64,000 nucleotides of DNA from Megalobrama amblycephala (taxonomy: Eukaryota; Chordata; Actinopteri; Cypriniformes; Xenocyprididae): NCBI RefSeq assembly GCF_018812025.1, contig NC_063044.1, positions 47,186,077 through 47,250,076 of the forward strand. The letters are read 5' to 3'. This document shows positions 1-22,700 of this stretch, piece after piece. The position numbers and the translations under genes are program-made. Each line of letters opens with the position of its first letter. The first letter of the stretch is position 1. The notes beneath the pieces are model-generated. The model made no database searches. It saw nothing but the letters and a program-made list of their open reading frames with translations, and was not told the DNA's origin.

Positions 1-79
1 AACTACCTACTGTAGCCAAAGTACAATAAAGTCAGTTAGCCATTTCCAAAGCCCATATTTACAAAATATAGATTCTGGG

Positions 80-435
80 AATCAATACTCTGGCCTCATG
101 AGACCAAACCAATCATTTTGGATCTAACAGCATCCAAAATGTTATGGTGTTGCTAGAGGAGGAGTACAGTGAGAAGTGCCTGGTTCCCACAGTAAAGTTC
201 AGTGGTAGTAAAGCTCTTATATAGGGATGTATGAGAGCTGAAGGTGTGAGGGAGTTGTGCTTTATCAATTCTGACTTGAATTCCCGCACCACTGTGTAAT
301 TTAACACACAAACTTGAAACAGAAGATGTTACCCTTTCCTCATTCCCTGCATTGTTGGGCATTTTTTCAACATGACAATGTTGATATGCATTCTCCCAAG
401 GTGAAAACCCTTCTGTGGACATGTATTGCACTTGT
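80..435 (+). pseudogene. Decayed Tc1-like transposase remnant
   Basis: Plus-strand translation in shifting frames resembles the C-terminal half of Tc1/mariner transposases: LWPHETK, PTVKFSG, and HDN followed by HSPKVK, matching the family's HDNxPxH block. Stops and frameshifts interrupt it. Minus-strand frames at 113-307 and 153-431 are shadows. Confidence 0.5.
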
Positions 436-439
436 CATG

Positions 440-822
440 AGCTTGTACACTCCGTGCCAAGAAGGGTCATAGCAGTATATTCAAAATTATGGGCATACTA
501 AGTACTATAATATTATACATTTGTTGAATTAAATCTAGGGTGTGCTCATTTCTGCAATCCTTAATTTAAACAAAATTGGCTAATTTACTTATTTTATGGC
601 TATTAATGACATATATTTCTCAGTTTTTATTATGTATATGTTTAATACATTTTAGTTTTGCCATCTTTCCATGAATTGTATTAGTGATCTAAAAACAATA
701 CATCTTTTGTATTTGTTCAGAGGGGGTGTACTCAATTTTGCTGTACACTGTAATTTAATTGAACTTGTTTCATAATTGATTACAGAGTTATTAAACAGAA
801 CTAGCACAGAACTGACTTAATA
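440..822. other. AT-rich spacer
   Basis: No coding, repeat or RNA signal recognised. Confidence 0.5.
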
Positions 823-830
823 TTGACAGT

Positions 831-2039
831 TAGGGTTGCCACCTTCAATACAGAAAAATAAGGGCCAGCTGCAGCGGGGGCCACAGTCCCGATGGCGTGC
901 CAGTGGTGGTATATCATAACTTAAAACATATTTTCAAGATTGATACCAATGGACATTATAATAAGATATCTGCTATTGAAATCAGTGTGAACAGATGCAA
1001 TCAGTCTCTCACTATCACAACTTAAGTGGTCATATTGAATACACAGCTATGACAATAATAAACAGGCCAACAAAGTGTGACTGAGACCACAAAAAATAAG
1101 CTTTTGGAGGAACTTGTGAGATGTGAACCATATTTTATTAACTTATTAAATTAACAGATCCATAACTTAGTAATTATAAATTAAACAAATTGTAAATTGT
1201 CATTTGTTGTGAACAAAGATTTTGGCTAAAATATTTGTCATTGTTTGCAGTAACACCATCCAAACAGTGAAACCACACCTAAATAACTGGAGATGATATA
1301 TCTACAAACATTTCTTATTTAAGTAAAACACTTAACAACATTTTTATTATTGGTAAGTAAATATATTTATGTATTTATTTATTCCATTTTTATATAGTCT
1401 ATTGTTAATTCTATAGTATTGAATGATGCAATTATTTAAATTGGGTAAGCATAACAAATAGTTGTTTATTTTATTCACATAGGTACTATATTTTGATTAA
1501 ATATGTAGCTATTAAATATATATCTCTTATCTCTTATTAAAGTACTGCTTATGTGTCTGACTGTACAACTTAACCTTAATAAACAAATCCTACCATAACA
1601 TGATTAATGTACATTATTAACATTATTTCTTAATAGGCAGCATATGAAATCTAACGTTATCAATCAAAAACTTGAGGTGATAAAAAAATAAAACATTACA
1701 CTATCTGCCTCAGGAGAGAACCGGCGAGGCGGCGTCCCGCCCTCCTCTGACTCTGATTGGCCGTGATTCACGGCCCGCGAACCTGAAACAAACCAATCAA
1801 ACCATGATGGCAGCGAGTATTACCCAATCAGGGGCAGAATCAGGACGTGTCTTCACCATAGACTGTAAAAAAAGGTCTTCACACAACGCGGCTGGGGTGA
1901 TTTGCATGGGATGCTGCATAATGTGGACCTATGTAAAATACGGAACAAATCGCGTCCCGTATTGATTTGATACGGGACGCGTCATTTTGGCTGTAAATAC
2001 GGGACGATTCCGTATTTCACGGGACGGGTGGCAACCCTA
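831..2039. mobile_element. hAT-type non-autonomous element, TIR TAGGGTTGCCACC, 8-bp TSD
   Basis: Ends TAGGGTTGCCACC and GGTGGCAACCCTA are inverted; flanked on both sides by TTGACAGT (823-830 and 2040-2047), a perfect 8-bp duplication typical of hAT transposons. 1209 bases without a transposase frame. Confidence 0.85.
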
Positions 2040-2514
2040 TTGACAGTATTGACTGTGTAGAGCTGCTTTAAAACAGCAGAATGTCTCTGATGAAGATTGC
2101 ATCACTGTTTTCCTGTTTAATACTGTAAAGCTGCTTCAAAACAATCTGTATTGTATAAATCACTATATAAATTACATAATTTAATATAAATTAAATTGTC
2201 TTGACTTGACAATGTCAGAACCTTTTGGGAAGATATCATAACAAAATATAAGATGACTGAATCTTGACAGTAATGATATCCAGAATGAAATGGTACAGAG
2301 GATATGACATACTGGGTTACACAATGTAACATATTTATATTTCAGTCACTTAAATAAGCACAAATGAAGAACAGCACAAATCAGCCTCAGCTCTCTCATT
2401 AGAAAGTGGCGCAGAATTACTGTAAATATGATCAGTCATCATGTGTTTGTTCATGATCATCAGACAGAAGTGATGAATTAAAGCAAAGATGGCAGAAATG
2501 CTGATTTCAGACAC

Positions 2515-2516
2515 TG

Positions 2517-2606
<90 letters not shown>
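2515..2606. repeat. (CT)n(CA)n microsatellite
   Basis: Compound dinucleotide tract: CT units followed by a long CA run. Confidence 0.97.
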
Positions 2607-2608
<2 letters not shown>

Positions 2609-3059
2609 ATGTAGCCTATCCTGTGAGAAAGCAGTGAACAGATGGCAGTGGGACTATTTACAGCTTTTGTCTGTTAAATAGTGCTTAGATGTGATTCTGT
2701 TGCAATATTTTAGTGTTAGATCTAATTATGCGCACATCTAATTTCTCGTCTAAATGTGTCTATGCATTCCTCTATTAGTGTGATTCAGCCGAGACCACGC
2801 TAATCTTTCAAGCACCACCACTTCCTCCTCCGGGTCTGAATTGTTAGCACAGAGTGCAAGACCCCTCTTCCAACACTCATTCACAACCTGCATCTGCAGA
2901 ACTGAACAGTGGCACACTTAAAAAAAGACATTCTCCATTCACACACAGCCAATAAATACAATTTAATGGTGTAAATTTGTAAGAAAACAAAATTAATATT
3001 AAACAGTACATATCCTTAAAACCTATTTGTACTGTTGCACATCATAAAACATGTTTAGT

Positions 3060-3400
3060 AATGGCCTCTTGTCTCTTTATTTAGCAAGGAGACATTGATC
3101 AAAAGTGACAGTAAAAACATTTTTAATTTTACAAAAGATTTCTATTTCAAATAAATGCTGTTCTTTTTCTATTCATTGAAGAATCCTGAATAAAAATCAT
3201 AACATTGATAATAATAAATGTTTCTTGAGCAGCAAATCGTCATATCAGAATGATTTTTGATGGATCATGTGATTGAAGACTGAAGTAATGATGCTGAATT
3301 TTAAATAACATTTTAATTTGAATCAACTAAATGCAGCCTTGGTGAGAATAAGAGACTTCTTTCAATCTTACTGACTCCAAACTTTTGAAGATTTTCATTT
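3060..3400. repeat. Dispersed repeat of the 'GGATCATGTGACACTGAAGA' family
   Basis: Carries the family core (GGATCATGTGATTGAAGACTG, slightly changed), AGCAGCAAATC and an AACTTTTGAA end. At least ten related copies occur in the window. Confidence 0.6.
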
Positions 3401-3593
3401 CGAAATATGGTGTTACACAATGACACTTCTATGTGATGATATTATACTAAACTGCAAAAGTAAGAAGTGATTTTATATTATTACTGTGTCAAAGACACAA
3501 AAAACACGCAATAAAAGCATGGCCTTATCCAGAAACCTTAGTCATTGAAGATGACGTATAAATACTTTTTACTGTACTTTACTGTATTGGTTA

Positions 3594-5080
3594 TTGTGGA
3601 ATACAGTAATATTTCAGCCCTACATAACAGCAAATATGGCTAAAGGTTATGTACCATGTGATTTTCACACTTCACTGCCTCAGTGTAGGGTGGTTGAAAA
3701 GTTACACATTATATTCATGAAGGATTCTAATAAATCAGGCAGTTTCTACTCGTCTGGCTCTAGGGTCTATTGCTTTAGTCATGAGGATTAATAGAACAAA
3801 GCATCTTGTCGACCCCACTGATGTTTGACTGACGTGGCTAGACTTAAATTTTCCTACACAAAGAAAAACTAAAAACGTGTAGAGGAAATAACATCATTAT
3901 AGAAGGCAGAAATAATGTGATTCTGATCTATGAAAGAAACGACGTGAGATCGACCACAGGCCACGAACTCAGAAATAACAAACCAAAACACAACCGTTCA
4001 CAGCAGCTGCTACTTTTTATTTAGCACAAAAAAAAAAAAAAAAATTAATAATAATACACGTTGACATCTTTCACTCCATCATAAAATCTTAAAGACCCGT
4101 TTTCAGTTGCTTCCATTGTATTTTCCACAACCCGTTTCCTCAAATTACGCATACCATGTTCAAAACCACAATTTTAAGTAGATACTGCCAATTACTCATA
4201 AAATTGTACTGCTTTGGTACATCCATCTGCTTCCATGCATTGGACAGATGAAGTCATGTGATAAATAAGAGCTCGGGCATATGCTTACACCACGATCGGG
4301 ATATTCTCCAATACTTCTAGAGCTGTACAACTTTATAAGCAGGCATAATCTATCATCCACGACACAAATCACCACATTTCATTCCCGCACCCACCCGATC
4401 AAATCCATTTCCTCAAAAACACCATCATTATTGCTAATTTATGATGATCCCCACCCTCCCAATCTGCCAGGTGTACAGTGTAGTTCAAACCACTGTCAAC
4501 TTCTGGATCTTATATGGTATTTCTCATTGTTTCCTTGTTTATTTACACTGGTGCTTCTCTGTTGGCAAAACCGTGAAAGAGGATCACAGGCAGTTAGAGA
4601 CAAATAAGCAATAAACTGATTAGAGAGAACATATTAAAAGCAATAACAAAGCAAAACCAAGACAAAAAGATCTCGCTCGCTGTGTACCGCATCCGTCAGC
4701 TGGTCAATGTTTGTCAAAAGAAAGTAGAGACACGGTTTCCATGGCAAAAAAAAAAAAAACAGTTTAAGATGTGCGAAGGAGAAAATGACCACAGGAAAAT
4801 CATTGACAGCAGCCCTTGTCATGTCCACTTGGGATTTTTATTATCTCATTGGCTGTTTTTTTTTTCTAGGAACTTTCTTGTGTCTTTGATTGTTGCATGT
4901 TCTTTTCTAAAACACTGAGGAAATGAACATTTTCATCCTGTTTTTTTTGCAAAAAGCACTTCCCATTGGATAAGGAGAGTAAAATAACGTTATACTGAAT
5001 GAGTTGAATCTACCGCTATGAGTAGCATGACACTTATGCATCAGGGTTCATCAAGAGCATGTCTGGTAGTTACATATCAG
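3594..5080. other. Non-coding spacer
   Basis: Short open frames (for example 4281-4607 plus) match nothing recognised and show no coding character. Contains poly-A runs at 4027-4044 and 4747-4759. Confidence 0.5.

Positions 5081-5082
<2 letters not shown>

Positions 5083-5129
<47 letters not shown>
5083..5129. repeat. (TG)n microsatellite
   Basis: TG dinucleotide tract ending in CGCGC. Confidence 0.96.
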
Positions 5130-5130
<1 letters not shown>

Positions 5131-5571
5131 CCAATCATAACAGATTAAGGTTCCTCATCTCTGATGATGGTAATTACAATGGCTTTAGGTCCATGCGCAG
5201 AGAGAGATTAAGAAGAAGAGCGAGGGAAAGAGAGAGAGAAATAAGAGGAAAGAGAAGAAAACATCTTCTCAGTCTGGCAGCAGTAGTGCAGGTCCAAAAG
5301 GTCAAAGTTCAAACTTAAAAATGGGCGGTGAATTCTCCTTCCTGAAGCAGGAAGTCCATTGGTAGCATCTGTCAGGTGGTCAGTGCGTGATGTCATAAAT
5401 CAGCCTCGCTGTCATGCGAGACAGAAGTTGTGGATGGTGGAATGGGTCACTGGAGAACCAAACCCACCTAAAAAAATATATAAAAAATTATAAATATTAA
5501 AAATTATAAATATTAAAAATTGAACAATTATACCGGCTCAGTATTGATCTTTAGGAATTTTTACACATTAA

Positions 5572-6120
5572 AGGGTTAGTTCACCCAAAAATGAAATTTC
5601 TGTCATTTATTACACACCCTCATGTCGTTCCACACCCGTAAGATATTTTTGATGAAATCCAATGGCTCAGTGAGGCCTCCATTGACAGCAAGATAATTTA
5701 CACTTTCAGATGCCCAGAAAGCTACTAAAGACATATTTAAAACAGTTCATGTGACTGCAGTGGTTCAACCTTAATGTTATGAAGCGACGAGAATACTTTT
5801 TGTGTGCCAAAAAAAACAAAACAACAACTTTTCAACAAAATCTAGTGATGGGTGATTTCAAAACGCTGCTTCATGAAGCTTCACGAATCTTTTGTTTCGA
5901 ATCAGTGGTTCGGAGCGTGTATCAAACTGCCAGTCATGTGATTTCAGTAAACAAGGCTTTGTTACATGATTGCTATAAATGGAGGCCATACTGAGCCATC
6001 GGATTTCATCAAAAATATCTTAATTTGTGTTCTGAAGATGAACGAAGGTCTTACAGGTGTGGAATGACATGAGGGTGAGTAATTAATGACAGAATTTTCA
6101 TTTTTGGGTGAACTAACCCT
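5572..6120. mobile_element. Foldback MITE, TIR AGGGTTAGTTCACCCAAAAA, TTAA flanks
   Basis: Ends AGGGTTAGTTCACCCAAAAA and its reverse complement, each abutting TTAA. Long inverted arms share the GTTCTGAAGATGAACGAAG and CATGAGGGTGAGTAATTA blocks. Shares interior sequence with 38801-39654, of which it looks like an internal-deletion relative. Confidence 0.85.
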
Positions 6121-6129
6121 TTAAAATAA

Positions 6130-6640
6130 AATAATACACATACATATATGCACACCAGCCGCTTTATAAACCGGCCACTGTTCAACTGCTCATTAATGCA
6201 AATATCTACTGCATTTAGGTATGTAGATATGGTCAAGATGATCTGCTGAAGTTCAAACTGAGCATCAGAATGGGGAAGAAAGGTGATTTAAGTGACTTTG
6301 AATGTGGCATGGTTGTTGGTGCAACAAGGGCTGGTCTGAGTGTTACAAAAACTGCTGATCTACTGGGATTTTCATGCACAACCATCTCTAGGGTTTACAG
6401 AGAATGGGCCGGAAAAGAGAAAATATGCAATAAATGGCAGTTCTGTGGGCAAAAATGCCTTGTTGATGCCAGATGTCAGAGGAGAATGGCCAAACTGGCC
6501 TGAGCTGATAGAAAGTCAATATTAAGTCAAATAATCACTCTTTACAACACTAAAGGTAAAAGGAAAACCATAAAAAAAGTGACAGCTAGGTGCTTTGGGA
6601 GACAGACAGTGAGGTACTATGGCCACCTAGTGTATGAACT
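6130..6640 (+). pseudogene. Truncated Tc1-like transposase N-terminus
   Basis: Open frame 6270-6503 encodes MGKKGDLSDFECGMVVGATR then the helix-turn-helix segment ADLLGFSCTTISRVYREWA and CGQKCLVDAR, typical of fish Tc1-like transposases. The DDE catalytic part is missing or frameshifted after 6503, so it is not functional. Confidence 0.85.
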
Positions 6641-6717
6641 TAGCAATGTCAATCCTGTCTTACAAGCCAATTCATTTAACTTCAGCTTCATTCTGATCGA
6701 CTAAAAACATACTGATT

Positions 6718-17876
<11,159 letters not shown>

Positions 17877-17990
17877 CTTTAACCAGGAAGTGAGGATCTC
17901 GCCCTGCGCTCTCACACCCCGCAAAACCATTGGTGGACTGCCGCAAAGCCCGACGGTCTCTGTAGTTCTTTCATTTTATGTGTGACAGTC
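17877..17990 (-). promoter_or_regulatory. nmt1: Candidate nmt1 core promoter / 5' UTR
   Basis: GC-rich stretch directly upstream of the nmt1 start. On the minus strand it holds an ETS-like CACTTCCTG (around 17885-17893) and a CCAATGG box (17928-17934), a common make-up for TATA-less housekeeping promoters. Transcription start not determined. Confidence 0.45.

Positions 17991-18075
<85 letters not shown>
17991..18075. repeat. (CTAT)n / (GATA)n microsatellite upstream of nmt1
   Basis: About 21 uninterrupted tetranucleotide units, 115-199 bases upstream of the nmt1 start codon. On the coding strand it reads GATA repeats. Confidence 0.97.
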
Positions 18076-18172
18076 ATACAATAATTAGGTACAATTAGCT
18101 ATGCAAATATGAATATTAATTTATTTAATAACTGATTATCTATTTCAATACAACATAGGAAAAATATGCATG

Positions 18173-18175
<3 letters not shown>

Positions 18176-18212
<37 letters not shown>
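18176..18212. repeat. (CA)n microsatellite
   Basis: Perfect CA dinucleotide tract between nmt1 and plcd3. Confidence 0.95.
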
Positions 18213-18216
<4 letters not shown>

Positions 18217-18461
18217 GTACTGTATGAACAACAAGTAAGACATTAAGATCAGGGAACGGTCTGTTACTGTGAAACATAAAATCTACAATTAAAACATGTT
18301 TGTAAAGAAGCATTTGATATTACATTATTACATATCATATACAATTAATTATCATAGCCTAGTGCAAAACACAGACCTTTGGGAACTCTATAACTCAACC
18401 ATAATTCAACAATCTTAGCCATAACATATAGGAGCAAGTGCTATAATTGCCTGCACCTTAA

Positions 18462-18805
18462 AGGGATAGTTCACCCAAAAAAACACTGAAAAAACATAAA
18501 AAAAACATCATTTTCTCACCCTCATGTCGTTCCAAAGCTGTATGAATTTCTTTGTTCTGCTGAACACAAAAAGGGAGATATTTAGATGAAAGTTTATGTC
18601 CAGGCCGCTTTGGGACACCATTGACTTCCATAGTAGGAAAAAAACTACTATTGAAGTCAATGGTGCCCCAGAACTGTTCAGTTTCCTACATTCTTCAAAA
18701 TATCTTCCTTTGTGTTCAACAGAACAAAGACATTTATACAGGTTTGGAATGACATGAGGGTGAGTAAATGATGACAGAATCTTCATTTTTGGGTGAACTA
18801 TCCCT
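18462..18805. mobile_element. TTAGTTCACCC-type foldback MITE, TTAA flanks
   Basis: Ends AGGGATAGTTCACCC / GGGTGAACTATCCCT. Strong inverted arms (CACCCTCATGTCGTTCCAAA and TTTGGAATGACATGAGGGTG; CCATTGACTTC and GAAGTCAATGG). Lies between nmt1 and plcd3. Confidence 0.85.
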
Positions 18806-19662
18806 TTAAGGAAAGTAACTGGTCAAGTGGTTAGGACACTGAACATTTACAATGTTTGCTTTTAGGTTTAATGATCAAATCTTCTGTCTCAGACATTATG
18901 TTAAACACAGATTTCATCATTAGTCATAGTTATTTAAAAAATATTTAGATATATTATTTCTCAGAATTATCTAATTGGAACGTCAATGGTGTTTAAATCA
19001 ATTAAAACATACTTGAGTAAAAAAAAAAAATCAGTCATAGACCTTACTAAACAGTCCATATACTTGCTATGCTTCCAGTATCATTTCAATGTTTTTTTTT
19101 TCTACACTTTCTTTATCCTGTCAGTATTCAGCATATCAAAACCTCCAACATAATTACAATATTCAAACATTAAAACAAGTAAAGACAGAAGATCATTTCT
19201 GTCTACATGCACAAACAATTCTTGTCCAGCATCTCAAAACTAGTTTAAATTCAATTAAAATATTAAATTATCATAAAAAGTGTTAAATATTTTAAATACA
19301 GACTCAATAGAATTCTGTGTCTCCATGGAAACAGACTCTATAAACAACACTGACTTGTAACTTCTAACGATACTGACTTTATAACATATTTAGCTCCAAC
19401 TGTAACATGTCCTTAACATGTTAGACGCTCTGCTCTGCAGACAACACCACAGATTCACGATGCAAAAGCCAAATGCACTTCAGGTCTACATTGACATTCT
19501 TGAGACTGAGTTTGTCCATGTACATCCAGTGTCACATGTTTCAGGTGGTCTCATTCTGAAGAGTCGCAGCACCTCAAGAGCCCGACTCAGTGGCTTTTCC
19601 TTCAGTAAGGTATTGTACTTCAGGAAATAAACATTTCCAGGAACTACTGTATGACAAAAGCA

Positions 19663-19793
19663 TCAGGCTTTGCCTATCCGCTCAGAAACGGTTTTAATAG
19701 GAACTCCCCGCCGTACAACCTTGACATGAATGAAGAGGGTGGCAGGAGACAGACTGGAGCCGTCTGCTTTTAGCAGGTGAACGTGACGATAAC
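19663..19793 (-). CDS. plcd3: plcd3 coding exon 15 (C-terminus, stop)
   Basis: Encodes [40 protein letters not shown] and KA, then TGA at 19663-19665. The last dozen residues extend past the usual C2 end of human PLCD3. Confidence 0.94.
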
Positions 19794-22700
19794 CTGCGGA
19801 GCAACACAAAAAAATGTAGTTTAAAATAAAAGCAATGTCACAAGCAAGTGTTCAAAGTAATACATACCAAATACACCACAATTTTCATTTTTTTTTTTTT
19901 TTTTATTAAAACTGGTTAGAACAATTAATATTTTATTTATATTTAGTTCGAAATGTTGGAACTAAATGTCTAAATGTTTTTCCATACAGTCAAAGTCAAC
20001 GTTTCATGAACCTCAGGATTAATTCAAATGTGTTTCACGTCCTTCTTGAACTTCAGATGTAGACATTTTTTAACAATTACGTGCTCTAGGCCATGGACTG
20101 AGAAGCAGATTTCCATCTGATTGATCTCTCAGTGATCTGGAAACTATTCTTCTTCAGGAATGGTGCAAATCCCACTCTAGACAGTTAGAGACTTGAACAA
20201 CAACATTCCAAAAATGACTAGAGCTGTTCTGAACGCAAAGGTTGATCTGACTCTTTACTATATCCCTCTTGAAAGGATATAATTCATTGTTTCCAGTCTT
20301 CCAGTCAACTTTTTATAATAGTTTATCTAAAGCATTTATATTTTTATTTTCATTACGGTTAAAAAGTTTGGGTTCAGTCAAATTTTGCTGCAATTATTTG
20401 AGTTACAGTAATATTGTAAATATTATTACAATGTAAAATATCTGTTTTCTATTTTAATATATTTTATAATGTAATTTATTCCTGTGATCAAAGCTGAATT
20501 TTCAGCATCATTACTCCAGTCTTCAGTGTCACATGATCCTTCAGAAATCATTCTAATATGATGATGATTTACTGCTCAAGAAACATTTATTATCATTATC
20601 ATTGTTGAAAACAGTTGTGCTGTTTAATATTTTTTCTGGAAACCGTGATACATTTTTTTCAGGATTCAAAAGAACAGCGTTTATTTGAAATATAACTCTT
20701 TTTGTTACTTTATAAACATCTTTACTTTAACTTTTGATCAATTTAATGTGTCCTTGCTGGACAGAAGTGTTCAAAAAAAAATCTTATTGACCCTAAACAT
20801 TTGAAGGACAGATCTTGCTGGAAAATATAAACTACAAACAGTACTTCCACCACAAATAAAAAAAATGTTTATGTTTAAATATTGTATGTCTTATAAAAAC
20901 ATTACATTGTGTAAACCAAACACACACACCTGTTCGCAGGCTGGTGAAGGGGAGGGTGAATTGGCCAATAAAATCGTTCTTAGCTTTGTGGTCATGATCT
21001 TCCACCATGAAACGCACCAAGGCCAGTTCAGGCACCTGCAGCTGAAAACTCACAGTACAATCCCAGCGGGGGTTGAAACCTGCAGGGGGAGACAAACACA
21101 CACACACACACTCAATATTCAATCCTGACAGGAACATCTCTTATCAAAATCTTGATCACAGGCAAAATAAATGTACCATTACATGAAACTAAATTAATAT
21201 ACACCACCATTAAAACATCACTAATGTCTCTATTTCCCATTTATAAGATATCTGAATAGATTATGGATTAAACAATCCTACACCACAAAAGGATGCCTTT
21301 AGATTACTTAAAAAACCTCCTCACCATTGTTGTCAATGCGCTGGGTTTTGGCACGAGCCTTATCGATGGAAACTCCATGAATCTCCACCCAGACCTGCGG
21401 GTCCACAATGGAGTTGGGCTTGTCAGTGTTTATTTTAGGAAGTTGCTGAGCGGAAATCACCTGTGAGAGAAACAATTCAGTCCACAAGTTCAGTAAAACA
21501 CAGATTTATGAAATTATTTACAGGGCACATGGGAAGCGGAGCAGTGTTTCCAGTCAGACCATCATGAAAAGCTAAACTAGCTGCTACTAACCCGTATGGT
21601 AAGTTGTGTGGGTATGTGTCCTGGTCCTCCACCTGTGTTCTCAGGGTCAAAGTCGGACTTCGGGTGACACAGGAAGTCAGGTTTGAGCACGTATCCACAG
21701 CGCCCGTTGGGCAGAAAGCGGCCCTGGTTCAGATCCATCTGCTCTCCCGGTGTCTGGAAGTTCAGAGCCACTGGAGAATAGAACAGAGAATGAAGCATTC
21801 AAGCATTTCCTGCTGGACTTGCAGACATACAGGAATGTCCGAGCGCTCGTTCGGCTCACCCATCTGGCAGCCCCCGTTCCACATGTCCTGGGGGTCGTAG
21901 TTGGAGGACTGTAATCTCTGGCCTGATGGGTAAATCCTGCTCAGCTGCCGACTGTTGTGTCGAACAAACATTTTCCCTACAGGGAACACACATAAAACAA
22001 ATTCACATACAGTAAAACAAATGAACAGACACAGAAACTCACGCAAGGAGCAAATACATATTTATAAATATATTTTTAACTATGTTTCAGTAGTAGTTCA
22101 GCTGTTTTCAAAGTAGCAGATCAGCATGACAAACTGCTACATTATTGCTTGTATTTAGTATAATTTTGTTACTTATTTATTATTTACTATGGAAGCTTGT
22201 CTCCGCCACTAAATAAAAAATAAAAAAGTAATTGCGAGTTTATATCTCACAATTCTGAGAAAAGAAGTCAGAATTGTGAGATATAAACTCGCAATTGCGA
22301 GTTAAAATGTCAGAATTGCGAGATAAACACAATTTTGAGAAAAAAAGTCAGAACTGTGATTTATAAACTCACAATTGCGGGATATAAACTCGCTGACTTA
22401 ATTCTGAGATATAAGCTTGCAATTGCGAAGTCCAAGTCAGAGGAGAAAAGTAATCGCAATTGCAAGTTTATATCACAATTATGACTTTATAACTCACAAT
22501 TCTGACTTTCGCAATTTTGAGTTTATTTCTCGCTATTCTGACTTTATAACTCACAACTGTGAGTCTATATCTCACTATTCTGACTTTATAGCATGTAATT
22601 GTGACTTTATATCACACAATTCTGAGAAAAAAAAGCAATTACATTTTTTATTTTTTATTCAGTGGCAGAAACAAGCTTCCATAATTTAGTTTTAATGCTG

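Noticed and set aside
4281..4607. 108-residue plus-strand open frame
   Set aside because: No similarity recognised, no splice or codon signal, and in AT-rich spacer.
22417..22689. Repetitive 90-residue plus-strand frame (HNSDF-like units)
   Set aside because: Direct translation of the minisatellite core; not protein-coding.
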